The position numbers were made by a program, and so were the translations under genes. DNA of 61,279 nt from a bacterium BMS3Bbin08 (GTDB lineage: Bacteria > Nitrospirota > Thermodesulfovibrionia > UBA6902 > BMS3Bbin08): assembly GCA_002897775.1 (NCBI GenBank), contig BDTR01000042.1, forward strand, positions 1-61,279. The letters are read 5' to 3'. The notes beneath the pieces were generated by a model. That model worked only from the letters and a program-made list of their open reading frames with translations. It was not told the DNA's origin and made no database searches. This document shows positions 50,535 to 58,518 of this stretch, in pieces. Within the stretch, counting starts at the first letter, position 1, and each line of letters opens with the position of its first letter.

Positions 50535-52130
50535 ATGAGTTATATTGTTCTTGCCAGAAAATGGAGACCGCAGAGTTTTGATGACCTGATAGGTCAGGAA
50601 CCTGTGGTCAGGACCATAAAAAACGCCATATTAAGCGAAAAGATCGTTCACGCGTACCTTTTCTCAGGACCAAGGGGCGCGGGCAAGACCTCAGCCGCAA
50701 GGCTCCTGGCAAAAGCCCTTATTTGCTCCAGGGGGCCTTCCACAGAACCATGCGGCACGTGCGAGAACTGCAAAGCTGTAACAAGCGGATCTTCTGTGGA
50801 CGTACTAGAAATTGACGGCGCCTCCAACAACAGCGTCGATGATATAAGGGCATTAAGGGAGGCTGTCAAATACGCCCCGTCTTCAGGCAAATACAAGATA
50901 TACATAATAGACGAGGTCCACATGCTCAGCAAAGAGGCCTTTAACGCCCTTTTAAAGACCCTTGAAGAACCGCCGCCTCACGTGATATTTATATTTGCCA
51001 CTACTGAACCGAGAAAGGTTCCTGTCACTATACTCTCCAGATGCCAGCACCATGCCTTCCGGAAGATCGCAAAAGCAAAGATCAAAGACCTTATTTTGAA
51101 GATCTCAAAAGCTGAAAATATAAACATCCGGGAAACAGCCGTGGAAATGATAGCAAGGATTGCCGACGGAAGCATGAGGGACGCCCTGACCGTGCTGGAC
51201 CAGGCATCCTCCTTTAGTGATGATATAACCGAAAAAGAGCTTCAGGACCTTCTGGGCATACCTGAAGCGGACATCATACTGGACCTCTCTGATACCATTT
51301 TATCAGGGGATATCTCCAGCACTTTGTCCCTGATAAAAGAATTAACCGAAGGAGGATACGACCTGCGGCCCGTGGTTAAAGAACTTGTGGAGCATTTCAG
51401 GAACATTGCCATTGTAAAGATAGTGAATGACCCTGACGAGTTTCTGGAGTTTACACAGGAAGAAGTACAAAAACTTAAACATCAGGCTTCACAGGTAAGT
51501 ATTGAAGAGCTGACCCTGCTCCTGACAGAGTTCCTCAAACTTGAAGGCGAGGTCAGAAGCACTGTAAACCCCAGGTATACTCTGGAGCTGGGTCTTCTCA
51601 GGACGTCATTTGTAAAAGGAATGACCTCCATCAATGATATACTGAAAAAACTCGACCGCAAAGATCAGGGCTATTCCGAAACCCGCAAGACCGGGGAGCA
51701 GCCCGGGCGAAACAGACCCGCTGAACCAAAGGCCCCGGCTAAGCCGAATGACGGGAATGGGCCGGAGACCGGGGACCATGACGCGGTCTGGAAGAAAACA
51801 ATCGAAAAACTGAAATCAAGTGACCAGCTTCTCGCGTGCAAACTTGTCGAGGCAAAAATGATCGGGGTCATCGGCAATAACCTTACAATAGGCTTCAACG
51901 GAGGCATGTCTGTTCTTTCAGACTCTGTAAAGAAAAACGCGCCTTTGATCGAAACCGCATTACACGATGTTACAGGCAGGAAACTAAGATTGAAAATAGT
52001 GTCCCTTCCTGAAGAAGAAAAAAAAAGCCTTGATGAAATAAAAAAAGAGGTCTCTTCAGATCCAATCATCAAAGACGCTATTAAACTGTTTGACGGGAAA
52101 ATAGTGCAGGTAAGGCCTTTGAAAGGCTGA
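50535..52130 (+). CDS. dnaX: DNA polymerase III subunit gamma/tau
   Basis: The clamp-loader ATPase starts MSYIVLARKWRPQSFDDLIGQE. Walker A GPRGAGKTSAARLLA (near 45), a zinc ribbon (CSRGPSTEPCGTCENC, about 64-79), Walker B DEVHML and sensor motifs (TTEPRKVP, GSMRDALTVLDQ) follow. Domain III and a shorter C-terminal tail complete 531 aa. A programmed frameshift site is not evident. The gene is followed by the GxxExxY insertion and then ybaB and recR, disturbing the usual dnaX-ybaB-recR spacing. Confidence 0.95.
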   Translation: MSYIVLARKWRPQSFDDLIGQEPVVRTIKNAILSEKIVHAYLFSGPRGAGKTSAARLLAKALICSRGPSTEPCGTCENCKAVTSGSSVDVLEIDGASNNSVDDIRALREAVKYAPSSGKYKIYIIDEVHMLSKEAFNALLKTLEEPPPHVIFIFATTEPRKVPVTILSRCQHHAFRKIAKAKIKDLILKISKAENINIRETAVEMIARIADGSMRDALTVLDQASSFSDDITEKELQDLLGIPEADIILDLSDTILSGDISSTLSLIKELTEGGYDLRPVVKELVEHFRNIAIVKIVNDPDEFLEFTQEEVQKLKHQASQVSIEELTLLLTEFLKLEGEVRSTVNPRYTLELGLLRTSFVKGMTSINDILKKLDRKDQGYSETRKTGEQPGRNRPAEPKAPAKPNDGNGPETGDHDAVWKKTIEKLKSSDQLLACKLVEAKMIGVIGNNLTIGFNGGMSVLSDSVKKNAPLIETALHDVTGRKLRLKIVSLPEEEKKSLDEIKKEVSSDPIIKDAIKLFDGKIVQVRPLKG

Positions 52131-52133
52131 TAG

Positions 52134-52163
52134 CACAGATTAACAAATTTCGATTACACAGAT
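52134..52163. repeat. Left repeats of the GxxExxY unit
   Basis: CACAGATTAA (52134-52143) and GATTACACAGAT (52152-52163). The second copy ends three bases before the ATG of the GxxExxY gene. It is inverted relative to 52534-52545. Confidence 0.85.
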
Positions 52164-52165
52164 AG

Positions 52166-52534
52166 ATGCAAGATAAAGACCCTGTTACAGAAAAAATAAT
52201 TGGATGCTGCTTTAAGGTTCATAGTGAATTAGGCCCAGGATTTAATGAAAAGATCTATCATAACGCATTAAATTTAGCTTTAAGGCAACAGAAATTAAAA
52301 TATCAAACGGAAAAGTCATTTAAGGTTTCGTTTCAAAGTGCTTATGTCGGGAGTTTTAAAACAGACCTGGTAGTAGAAGACACAATTGTAGTTGAACTTA
52401 AAGCATTAACTGGAAATATCCCGCATGTTTTTGAGTCTCAAGTGATATCATACTTAAAAGCATCCGGGCTTAAGATTGGACTCTTAGTTAATTTTGGGAA
52501 TAGAAAATGTCAGATAAAGAGATTGGCAGTTTAA
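52166..52534 (+). CDS. GxxExxY family protein (PD-(D/E)XK-like)
   Basis: The 122-aa protein carries the naming motif Gly25-Phe-Asn-Glu28-Lys-Ile-Tyr31 and a C-terminal half with KTDLVVEDTIVVELKAL, where D-x(n)-E-x-K resembles a PD-(D/E)XK nuclease core. Function is unknown. It is enclosed by GATTACACAGAT/ATCTGTGTAATC inverted repeats: one copy ends three bases before the ATG, and the other begins within the stop codon. There is no Shine-Dalgarno sequence, and codon usage looks more AT-rich than dnaX and ybaB on either side. This suggests an inserted cassette. Confidence 0.85.
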   Translation: MQDKDPVTEKIIGCCFKVHSELGPGFNEKIYHNALNLALRQQKLKYQTEKSFKVSFQSAYVGSFKTDLVVEDTIVVELKALTGNIPHVFESQVISYLKASGLKIGLLVNFGNRKCQIKRLAV

Positions 52535-52566
52535 TCTGTGTAATCACTTAAAAATCTGTGTAATTA
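52534..52566. repeat. Right repeats of the GxxExxY unit
   Basis: ATCTGTGTAATC (52534-52545, beginning at the last base of the stop codon) and ATCTGTGTAATT (52554-52565). They complete the two-direct, two-inverted architecture. Confidence 0.85.
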
Positions 52567-52599
52567 AATATAACATGGTTATATTAGGAGGGTGTGTAA

Positions 52600-52929
52600 A
52601 TGAATAAAGGGATGTTTGGCGATATGATGCGTCAGGCCAAGAAAATGCAGCAGGAAATGGGCAAGATCCAGGAAGAGGCAAAGGGAAAAACAGTTGAGGC
52701 GTCTGTAGGCGGAGGAATGGTCACAGTTATTGCGAACGGGGGAATGGAGATCGTGTCCATCAAAATAGAGAAAGATGTTGTTAACCCCGAAGATATTGAA
52801 ATGCTCCAGGACCTGATAGTCGCGGCCACGAACGAGGCATTGAGGCGGGCACAGCAGATGGTAAATGAAGAGATAGGCAAGGTCGCCGGCGGGCTCAATA
52901 TTCCTGGCCTTGGGAATATGCTTGGATAA
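52600..52929 (+). CDS. ybaB: YbaB/EbfC nucleoid-associated protein
   Basis: A 109-aa DNA-binding protein with QAKKMQQEMGKIQEEA, TVEASVGGGMVTV and a Gly-rich C-terminus (GGLNIPGLGNML). TAGGAGGG precedes the ATG. The stop codon overlaps the recR start (TAATG). This places it in the conserved dnaX-ybaB-recR order. Confidence 0.95.
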   Translation: MNKGMFGDMMRQAKKMQQEMGKIQEEAKGKTVEASVGGGMVTVIANGGMEIVSIKIEKDVVNPEDIEMLQDLIVAATNEALRRAQQMVNEEIGKVAGGLNIPGLGNMLG

Positions 52930-53522
52930 TGAACAGCGGCATAGTAGAAAGACTTATAACTGAGCTCATGAAGCTTCCGGGGATCGGGAGAAAGACCGCC
53001 CAGAGACTCTCATTTTTCATTATGGGCATGCCTGAAAAAGACGCCTTTTCCATGGCAAAGGCCATTACGGAACTGAAAGAAAAGGCCGGCTTCTGCCGGC
53101 ATTGTTTCAACATAACAGAAGATGATATCTGCTCCATCTGCAGGGGAACTTCAAGGGACCGCGGCAGGATATGCGTTGTTGAGGAGCCCAGCAATCTGAT
53201 CGTCATTGAAAACACAAAGGCATACAAGGGCCTTTACCACGTCCTGCTCGGTGTCCTCTCTCCTATTGACGGCATTACCCCTGAAATGCTCAGGATCAGA
53301 GAGTTGGTCGAACGGGTAAAAAAGGGCGGGATATCTGAAGTCATCCTGGCCACAAACCCCAACACAAAAGGCGAGACCACGGCCCAGTATATAGCAGGAC
53401 TTCTGAAGCCCCTTGGTGTAAAGGTCACGCGGATCGCCTATGGCCTTCCCATTGGCGGAGACATTGAATTTGCCGATGAGGTAACCCTTACAAAGGCCCT
53501 TGAGGGAAGGAGAGAGGTTTAA
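52929..53522 (+). CDS. recR: Recombination protein RecR
   Basis: A 197-aa protein of RecFOR-type gap repair. The HhH region (LMKLPGIGRKTAQRLSFFI), Cys4 zinc finger (CRHCFN-(ITEDDI)-CSIC), TOPRIM core (RICVVEEPSNLIVIE, LATNPNTKGETTAQYI) and C-terminal Walker B-like segment (ARIAYGLPIGGDIEFAD in part) are all visible. It begins at the overlap with ybaB. Confidence 0.96.
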   Translation: MNSGIVERLITELMKLPGIGRKTAQRLSFFIMGMPEKDAFSMAKAITELKEKAGFCRHCFNITEDDICSICRGTSRDRGRICVVEEPSNLIVIENTKAYKGLYHVLLGVLSPIDGITPEMLRIRELVERVKKGGISEVILATNPNTKGETTAQYIAGLLKPLGVKVTRIAYGLPIGGDIEFADEVTLTKALEGRREV

Positions 53523-53556
53523 AATTGACGATTGTCAATTGACAATTGTCAATTAC
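53521..53556. repeat. CAATTGTCAATTGACAATTGTCAATT palindromic repeat
   Basis: A highly self-complementary tract just after recR and before the convergent aroKB stop. It is related to 8674-8702 and 12717-12745. Confidence 0.6.
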
Positions 53557-53562
53557 CCAATC

Positions 53563-55146
53563 TTATCTGCCTGCTTCCAGCACTTCTTTAATAACTTCCC
53601 TGTCCACATCTTCCTCTATCCGCACGCTTCCGATAGAGTCCGGAAGGATGAACCTCAGCCTGCCTGACCTGACCTTTTTGTCTATCTCCATTGCCTGGAT
53701 AATATCGGTAGTTGCAATATCAGAAGGGATCTTTGCCGGCAGATCATATAGTCCAACAAGGTCCTTTACCCGGGACGCGGACCTGTTATCAAGCATCTTA
53801 AGCCTGACTGCCAGGTCTGACGCGGCACACATGCCTATGGCAACAGCCTCTCCGTGAAGAAGCCTTTTGTAGCCGGTCACTGTCTCAATAGCGTGGCCTA
53901 TTGTATGTCCGAAATTAAGGATCGCGCGCGGTCCGCCCTCCAGTTCGTCCTTTGCAACAATATCAGCCTTGATCTCGCATGAGCGCCTGATGACATAGAT
54001 AAGGCTGTCTCCACCTGATAAAATTTCCTTTTTGTCAGATCCCAGTGATCCAAACAGCTCCCTGTCAGCAATAACACCGTACTTTATTATTTCAGCCATA
54101 CCCGCGCTGAATTCCCTGAGCGGGAGCGTTTTCAACGCGGCAATATCTATGAATACAAGGGAAGGCTGGTAAAAAGTGCCTATCATATTTTTCCCCAGCG
54201 GGTGGTTAACACCGGTCTTGCCGCCGACAGAACTGTCAACCTGAGCCAGGAGGGTCGTAGGGACCTGAACGTACTTTATCCCCCTCATATAGGTCGAGGC
54301 CACAAACCCCGTGATGTCTCCTACAACACCTCCGCCAAAGGCAACAAGCATTGAATCCCTGTCAAACCGGGCCTTAAGAAGCTCGCCGTATAAATGAGAA
54401 GCCCATAAAGGATCTTTGTATTCCTCTCCGTCGGGTATAAGGAAAACCTCAGGCTTTATACCGCTGTCGCTCATTGACCGCAGAACATCGTCTCCGTACA
54501 GAGGGAAAATGGTCTTATTGCTGACTATTGCAACGCGGGAAGGCCTGAACTCCTTGAGCCTGAGCCCCAGCTTTTGGATAATCCTTCTTCCTATCATGAT
54601 CTTATAGCTCCGCTCTTTCAGCTCCACAGTAATGTCCTGTGTATCCAGGCTCAGCATCTCAATTATCTCCTGGGCTGTCTCACCCGTAGTTATATAGTCG
54701 GTGTTTATGGAGATATCTGACTGCAAATAAAGCCCCTCCCTTTCAGCAAGCAGTTTTCTTATTTCTTCAAGAGGCTCTTCAACGTCAAGAAGGGGCCTTT
54801 TGCCTCCCTCGGTAGCGACCCTCTTGAGAATAATCGCGGGGTCTGCTTTTAACCATATAATGGTCCCCCTTGAGCGCAGGTTATCCACATTTCTCCTGTC
54901 CTTGATGACACCGCCGCCAGTGGCGATCACAATATCTCCCTTCAGGGAAACCTGCCTGACAACCGAGCGCTCGATCTTCCTGAAGTGATCCTCGCCTTTT
55001 TCCTTGAAGATAAGGGAAATGGGCTTTCCCTCACGCTCCTCGATCAGGGTATCCGTATCTATAAACGGGTATCCAAGCCTTCTGCCCAGTTCCCTGCCCA
55101 CAGAGGTCTTGCCAGAACCCATAAATCCTGTCAGAACGATCTTCAT
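53563..55146 (-). CDS. aroKB: Fused shikimate kinase / 3-dehydroquinate synthase
   Basis: Residues about 1-170 are shikimate kinase (P-loop GFMGSGKTSVGREL, the DTDTLIE and GGGVI motifs, KRPLL), and about 175-527 are 3-dehydroquinate synthase (NAD-binding GGGVVGDITGFVA, PTTLLAQVDSSVGGKTGVN, HGEAVAIGM). Both are complete in a single frame. The linker has no stop or start codon of note. These are steps 2 and 5 of the shikimate pathway. Separate genes are usual in bacteria; fusion is found in some lineages. aroC lies upstream on the same strand. Confidence 0.93.
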   Translation of the reverse strand: MKIVLTGFMGSGKTSVGRELGRRLGYPFIDTDTLIEEREGKPISLIFKEKGEDHFRKIERSVVRQVSLKGDIVIATGGGVIKDRRNVDNLRSRGTIIWLKADPAIILKRVATEGGKRPLLDVEEPLEEIRKLLAEREGLYLQSDISINTDYITTGETAQEIIEMLSLDTQDITVELKERSYKIMIGRRIIQKLGLRLKEFRPSRVAIVSNKTIFPLYGDDVLRSMSDSGIKPEVFLIPDGEEYKDPLWASHLYGELLKARFDRDSMLVAFGGGVVGDITGFVASTYMRGIKYVQVPTTLLAQVDSSVGGKTGVNHPLGKNMIGTFYQPSLVFIDIAALKTLPLREFSAGMAEIIKYGVIADRELFGSLGSDKKEILSGGDSLIYVIRRSCEIKADIVAKDELEGGPRAILNFGHTIGHAIETVTGYKRLLHGEAVAIGMCAASDLAVRLKMLDNRSASRVKDLVGLYDLPAKIPSDIATTDIIQAMEIDKKVRSGRLRFILPDSIGSVRIEEDVDREVIKEVLEAGR

Positions 55147-55160
55147 AATGTCACCATTTA

Positions 55161-55265
55161 TTAGAGAGGATGTTTCCCTTGAGCGGTTTTTTTCGCTGAA
55201 AGCGAAAACCTCGGAGGCCCGATTCTTCGGGTCGAGAATGAGCGAAAGGGGAATATCCTCTCTAA
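55161..55265. repeat. Long palindromic intergenic element between aroC and aroKB
   Basis: TTAGAGAGGATGTTTCCCTT (55161-55180) and AAGGGGAATATCCTCTCTAA (55246-55265) pair with two mismatches. TTCGCT-GAA-AGCGAA and CCCGA-TTCT-TCGGG form internal hairpins. It could be a processed leader, transcription regulator or REP-type repeat. Confidence 0.65.
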
Positions 55266-55310
55266 TATATCATTTGAAGCCTCTACAGGAGCTTCAAAAT
55301 ACAATGAGAA

Positions 55311-56522
55311 TTAGAATTCTTTTATTTGCTTCACATATCCCTTATAATTCCGCGCGACCTCTTTCATGCTGTCGCCGCCGAACTTTTCAAGAAAACTGTC
55401 AGCTAAAACAAGGGCGACCATGGCCTCAGCGATCACAGCAGCCGCGGGCACAGCGCATATATCAGAACGCTCATAAGCCGCCTGCCTGAGCTTCTTTGTC
55501 CTTATATCCACAGACTTCAGCGGCTTTCCCTGAGTTGGTATGGGTTTCATTGCCGCCCTTATAATAAGCGGCATACCATTGCTCATGCCGCCTTCTATTC
55601 CTCCGGCATGATTGGTCTTACGATAAAAACCAGTACCTTTTTTAAAAAAGATCTCGTCCATCACCTCTGAGCCCGGTTTTCGCGCCATTTCAAAGGCAGA
55701 ACAGCCTATTTCAATGCCTTTTATTGCCTGTATGCCCATTACAGCCTGCGATATCCTGCTTTCAAGCCTCGTGTCCCACTGTATGTGGCTTCCAAGCCCT
55801 GAGGGCAGGCCAATGGCAAATACCTCAAACACACCGCCCAGCGAATTACCCTGCTTTTTGGCCCGGTCAATAGAGCGGACCATCTCTTTTTCAGCCTTTT
55901 TATCCGGACACCTTACAGATGACCTTTCCGCTTTTTCAAAGGTCTCTATCAGTTTTTTTTCTGAACTATGAACTGCTTGCCCGCCGGTTGTTTGGAGGGT
56001 GAGCTTTGAACTATGAGCTTCTATACTGCCTATCTCCGTTACAAAACTGCCTATCCTTATTTTGAACTCATCAAGAAACCTCTTTGCCACAGCGCCAAGC
56101 GCGACCCGCATGGCTGTCTCGCGCGCGGAAGAGCGCTCAAGGATATTTCTTATGTCCTTTTGATCGTATTTCAGGGCGCCGGCCAGGTCAGCGTGTCCGG
56201 GCCGGGGGCGGGTTACCAATTGGACCTTTGAACTTTCTATCTCCGGACTCATAATCTCTGCCCAGTTTTTCCAGTCCCTGTTCTCGATCAAAAGGCATAT
56301 TGGAGAGCCAAGGGTCTTTCCCCGGCGTACGCCTGAGAGTATCTGCACAGTGTCAGACTCTATCTTCATGCGGCCTCCCCTTCCGTGGCCCTTCTGACGC
56401 CTTGAAAGCTCTTTGTTTACGTCTCCGGAAGCAATAGAAAGCCCTGCGGGGATGCCTTCAAGTATCCCTGCAAGGCCTTTGCCGTGCGACTCTCCTGATG
56501 TAAGAAATCTTATTTTTGACAT
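55311..56522 (-). CDS. aroC: Chorismate synthase
   Basis: Catalyses the last step of the shikimate pathway, from EPSP to chorismate. It begins MSKIRFLTSGESHGKGLAGIL and contains the FMN-binding motifs GHGRGGRMKIESD, SARETAMRVALGAVAKRFL and SVDIRTKK. A stretch near residues 170-190 (HSSKLTLQTTGGQAVHSS) is encoded by DNA resembling intergenic repeats (GAACTATGAG, CTTGCCCGCC), lengthening a normally variable loop without breaking the frame. At 403 aa it is slightly long. aroKB follows on the same strand. Confidence 0.94.
   Translation of the reverse strand: MSKIRFLTSGESHGKGLAGILEGIPAGLSIASGDVNKELSRRQKGHGRGGRMKIESDTVQILSGVRRGKTLGSPICLLIENRDWKNWAEIMSPEIESSKVQLVTRPRPGHADLAGALKYDQKDIRNILERSSARETAMRVALGAVAKRFLDEFKIRIGSFVTEIGSIEAHSSKLTLQTTGGQAVHSSEKKLIETFEKAERSSVRCPDKKAEKEMVRSIDRAKKQGNSLGGVFEVFAIGLPSGLGSHIQWDTRLESRISQAVMGIQAIKGIEIGCSAFEMARKPGSEVMDEIFFKKGTGFYRKTNHAGGIEGGMSNGMPLIIRAAMKPIPTQGKPLKSVDIRTKKLRQAAYERSDICAVPAAAVIAEAMVALVLADSFLEKFGGDSMKEVARNYKGYVKQIKEF
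55963..56017. repeat. Repeat-like DNA inside aroC
   Basis: GAACTATGAA and GAACTATGAG (55963, 56008) and CTTGCCCGCC (55977) resemble the ends of the 108-bp repeat and the GCCTGCCCGCC family. They lie in frame in aroC. Confidence 0.5.
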
Positions 56523-56527
56523 ATTCT

Positions 56528-56962
56528 CTATTTATACCCCTCTTTATCCAGATAAGCGCTTATATGTCCTGCAAATTCTCTTAAATCGTTAAGCCGGCGC
56601 GCAAGATAATCATAAAGCAGCTCATAATCTACTTTTGTGTATCCATGAACAAGAATGTTTCTGAAACCAGCCATGCCTTTTATGCTTCCTGCGAAGTCCG
56701 GAGGCAACACCCCCTCGTCTCCCAATATCCTGATAATGTCTTCATTGTCATCAGGGCTTTCAAACCCTTTTTCCGCGATTATATGATTGCCTATATCAAG
56801 GATACATTCAATTGCTACCTGAAAGTTCCTCTCAACAGCGCTCAACAGCACATCATTGCCGGTTAATTCCTTTAACCCGATTTTACCCGACTGGTGAAGT
56901 ATCTGAAGCGCCTTTTCTAACCTTTTCAATCGAGTATTTATGACTTCCCTTAAAATAACCAA
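56528..56962 (-). CDS. HepT-like HEPN-domain toxin (DUF86)
   Basis: A 144-aa all-helical HEPN protein. The RNase-type motif Rx4-6H is Arg101-NILV-His106 with Tyr108, in FRNILVHGY, which matches the type VII HepT signature (RxxxxHxY). It overlaps the MntA gene by 80 bases. The apparent start codon is TTG at 56962, so the true start is uncertain; a later TTG is possible. It is the likely toxin of a HepT/MntA pair. In this family MntA AMPylates HepT to neutralise it. Confidence 0.85.
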   Translation of the reverse strand: MVILREVINTRLKRLEKALQILHQSGKIGLKELTGNDVLLSAVERNFQVAIECILDIGNHIIAEKGFESPDDNEDIIRILGDEGVLPPDFAGSIKGMAGFRNILVHGYTKVDYELLYDYLARRLNDLREFAGHISAYLDKEGYK

Positions 56963-57377
56963 AATCTCCGCTCCTTATCTTCTCATGGAGGATTTTATCC
57001 TGAACCCTTCTGAGATAGATTGTATCGAGATAACGCATTGTGGCTTTTACTGCATACTCCAAATACTTTTTCTCATCCTTTAAAAAAAGCAATGTGCCCT
57101 TCTTGATAACCTCGTGCGAAAGTAAAGGAGGCGCTATATTCAAGATGACAATATCAACCTTATCGAATGAAAGAAGTTCTATCAGGTCAGTAATGATATT
57201 CAGCTTTATAAAGCCGTAGTCTTTGATTTTAACCTTACTGCTCAGAAGTACTGCAATGTCAATATCGCTCTCAGGTCTGGGGATTTTTGAAGCTCTGGAG
57301 CCGAAAAGATAAGCGGCAATCAGATCCTCCCGCGAAAAAAGGTAATCTTTAATCCTGCCGATATCCAGCGTTTTCAT
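56883..57377 (-). CDS. MntA-like nucleotidyltransferase antitoxin
   Basis: A 164-aa minimal nucleotidyltransferase. AYLFGSRASK (Gly26-Ser27) and SDIDIAVLL (Asp38, Asp40) form the GS...DxD active site. The C-terminal 60 residues are longer and basic compared with the shortest MNT proteins. It is immediately upstream of the HepT gene and overlaps it, the usual MntA-HepT order. Function as an AMP-transferase antitoxin is inferred from the pair. Confidence 0.85.
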   Translation of the reverse strand: MKTLDIGRIKDYLFSREDLIAAYLFGSRASKIPRPESDIDIAVLLSSKVKIKDYGFIKLNIITDLIELLSFDKVDIVILNIAPPLLSHEVIKKGTLLFLKDEKKYLEYAVKATMRYLDTIYLRRVQDKILHEKIRSGDFGYFKGSHKYSIEKVRKGASDTSPVG

Positions 57378-57425
57378 GACACTATGTTATTAAAAACACG
57401 ACGGAAAGTAAACCTGTTAGTATGA

Positions 57426-58435
57426 GGGGTCAGACATGACTATTGACATTTGGTTTAAGTCCTGACATACTGACCTCATGGCACGGAAGCCAAGGATAGA
57501 ATTTGAAGGGGCATTTTATCATATCATGGTCCGTGGTAATCAGAGGCAAAAGATATTCAAAGACAAATATGACTTTTTAAAATATCTTGAAATACTTACC
57601 AACTATAAGAAGCAATACAAATATTACCTTTATTCCTATGTACTGATGAGCAATCATGTTCATCTCTTAATAGAAACTACTACCCCCCCGCTATCTAAAA
57701 TACTTCAGGGAATCAATCAGCGTTATACAATATATTTCAATAGAAGATACAAGACAATGGGCCATCTCTTTCAGGGCAGATATAAAGCCATACTCTGTGA
57801 GAAGGATGAATATTTACTGTCACTTATCAAATATATCCATTTCAATCCAGTAAGAGCGGGAATAGTTAAAACTATGGATGATTATAAGTGGAGCAGTCAT
57901 AACAGTTATGCCAAAAAGGCAGACAAAAAAGACATAATTGACACAGATCAGATTTTAAGGATGTTTTCAGAAAACAAGGCGAACGCAAGAAAGCTCTATA
58001 AAGCTTATACGGGCGATGGACTGGCAGTCAAAAAAGAAGACATATACTGCACAATTGACCAGAGGATCATTGGGGGAGAAGAATTTGTAGAGAGAGTAAT
58101 GGAAAAGTATGATATAGAAATCACTCATGAAAAAAGGAAGAAAGAGTATACATTACCCGAAATATCCAGAGCAGTAGAGAAAGTGTATGGAATTACACTC
58201 AAACAAATACGACAAAAGAGCAAGTCCAGGGATCTATCATTAGGGAAGAAGATATTAAGTCTTGCAGCAAAGGAATACGGATATAAAGGCAGGGAGATCG
58301 CGGAATATATACGAAAAGATTCCACTATAGTCACAAGACACTTAAAAGAAAAGAAAGAGTTAAAGAAAGAAATAGAAAAGGTATTTAAAATCTTAAGAGA
58401 TGACAAGACAAATGTCAATAGTCATGTCTGACCCC
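57426..58435 (+). mobile_element. Y1-transposase element with 27-bp perfect terminal inverted repeats
   Basis: GGGGTCAGACATGACTATTG... (57426-57452) and its exact inverted copy (58409-58435, ending ...GTCATGTCTGACCCC) bound a 1010-bp unit containing one transposase gene. Inverted ends of 27 bp are unlike the hairpin ends of ordinary IS200/IS605 elements. No target duplication is evident. Confidence 0.75.
57478..58431 (+). CDS. REP-associated tyrosine transposase (Y1_Tnp/RAYT family)
   Basis: The 317-aa protein begins MARKPRIEFEGAFYHIMVRGN, the usual RAYT opening, and has the HUH motif His60-Val-His62 in MSNHVHLLIE. Further matches are GHLFQGRYKAILCEKDEY and YIHFNPVRAGIV. A C-terminal extension (about 215-317) resembles the DNA-binding domain of DnaA (GYKGREIAEYIRKDS-TIVTRHL). 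The stop codon lies within the right inverted repeat. It is complete and could be active. Confidence 0.9.
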   Translation: MARKPRIEFEGAFYHIMVRGNQRQKIFKDKYDFLKYLEILTNYKKQYKYYLYSYVLMSNHVHLLIETTTPPLSKILQGINQRYTIYFNRRYKTMGHLFQGRYKAILCEKDEYLLSLIKYIHFNPVRAGIVKTMDDYKWSSHNSYAKKADKKDIIDTDQILRMFSENKANARKLYKAYTGDGLAVKKEDIYCTIDQRIIGGEEFVERVMEKYDIEITHEKRKKEYTLPEISRAVEKVYGITLKQIRQKSKSRDLSLGKKILSLAAKEYGYKGREIAEYIRKDSTIVTRHLKEKKELKKEIEKVFKILRDDKTNVNSHV

Positions 58436-58452
58436 ATTCATTCGGTTACGAA

Positions 58453-58492
58453 AAAAAGAAGGGCGCGTTTTTAACAACGCGCCCTTTTATCT
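58453..58492. terminator. Bidirectional terminator
   Basis: GGGCGCGTT pairs with AACGCGCCC (58461-58484). T residues follow on the plus strand (TTTTATCTTTT) and an A run precedes (a T run on the minus strand), between the element and the minus-strand lipoprotein gene. Confidence 0.75.
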
Positions 58493-58518
58493 TTTATATC
58501 TTTTATAAACAGGCCTGA

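Noticed and set aside
52018-52026. Possible programmed frameshift in dnaX at an A9 run
   Set aside because: It lies about 35 codons before the stop, too late to make a gamma-like product, and the zero frame is intact.
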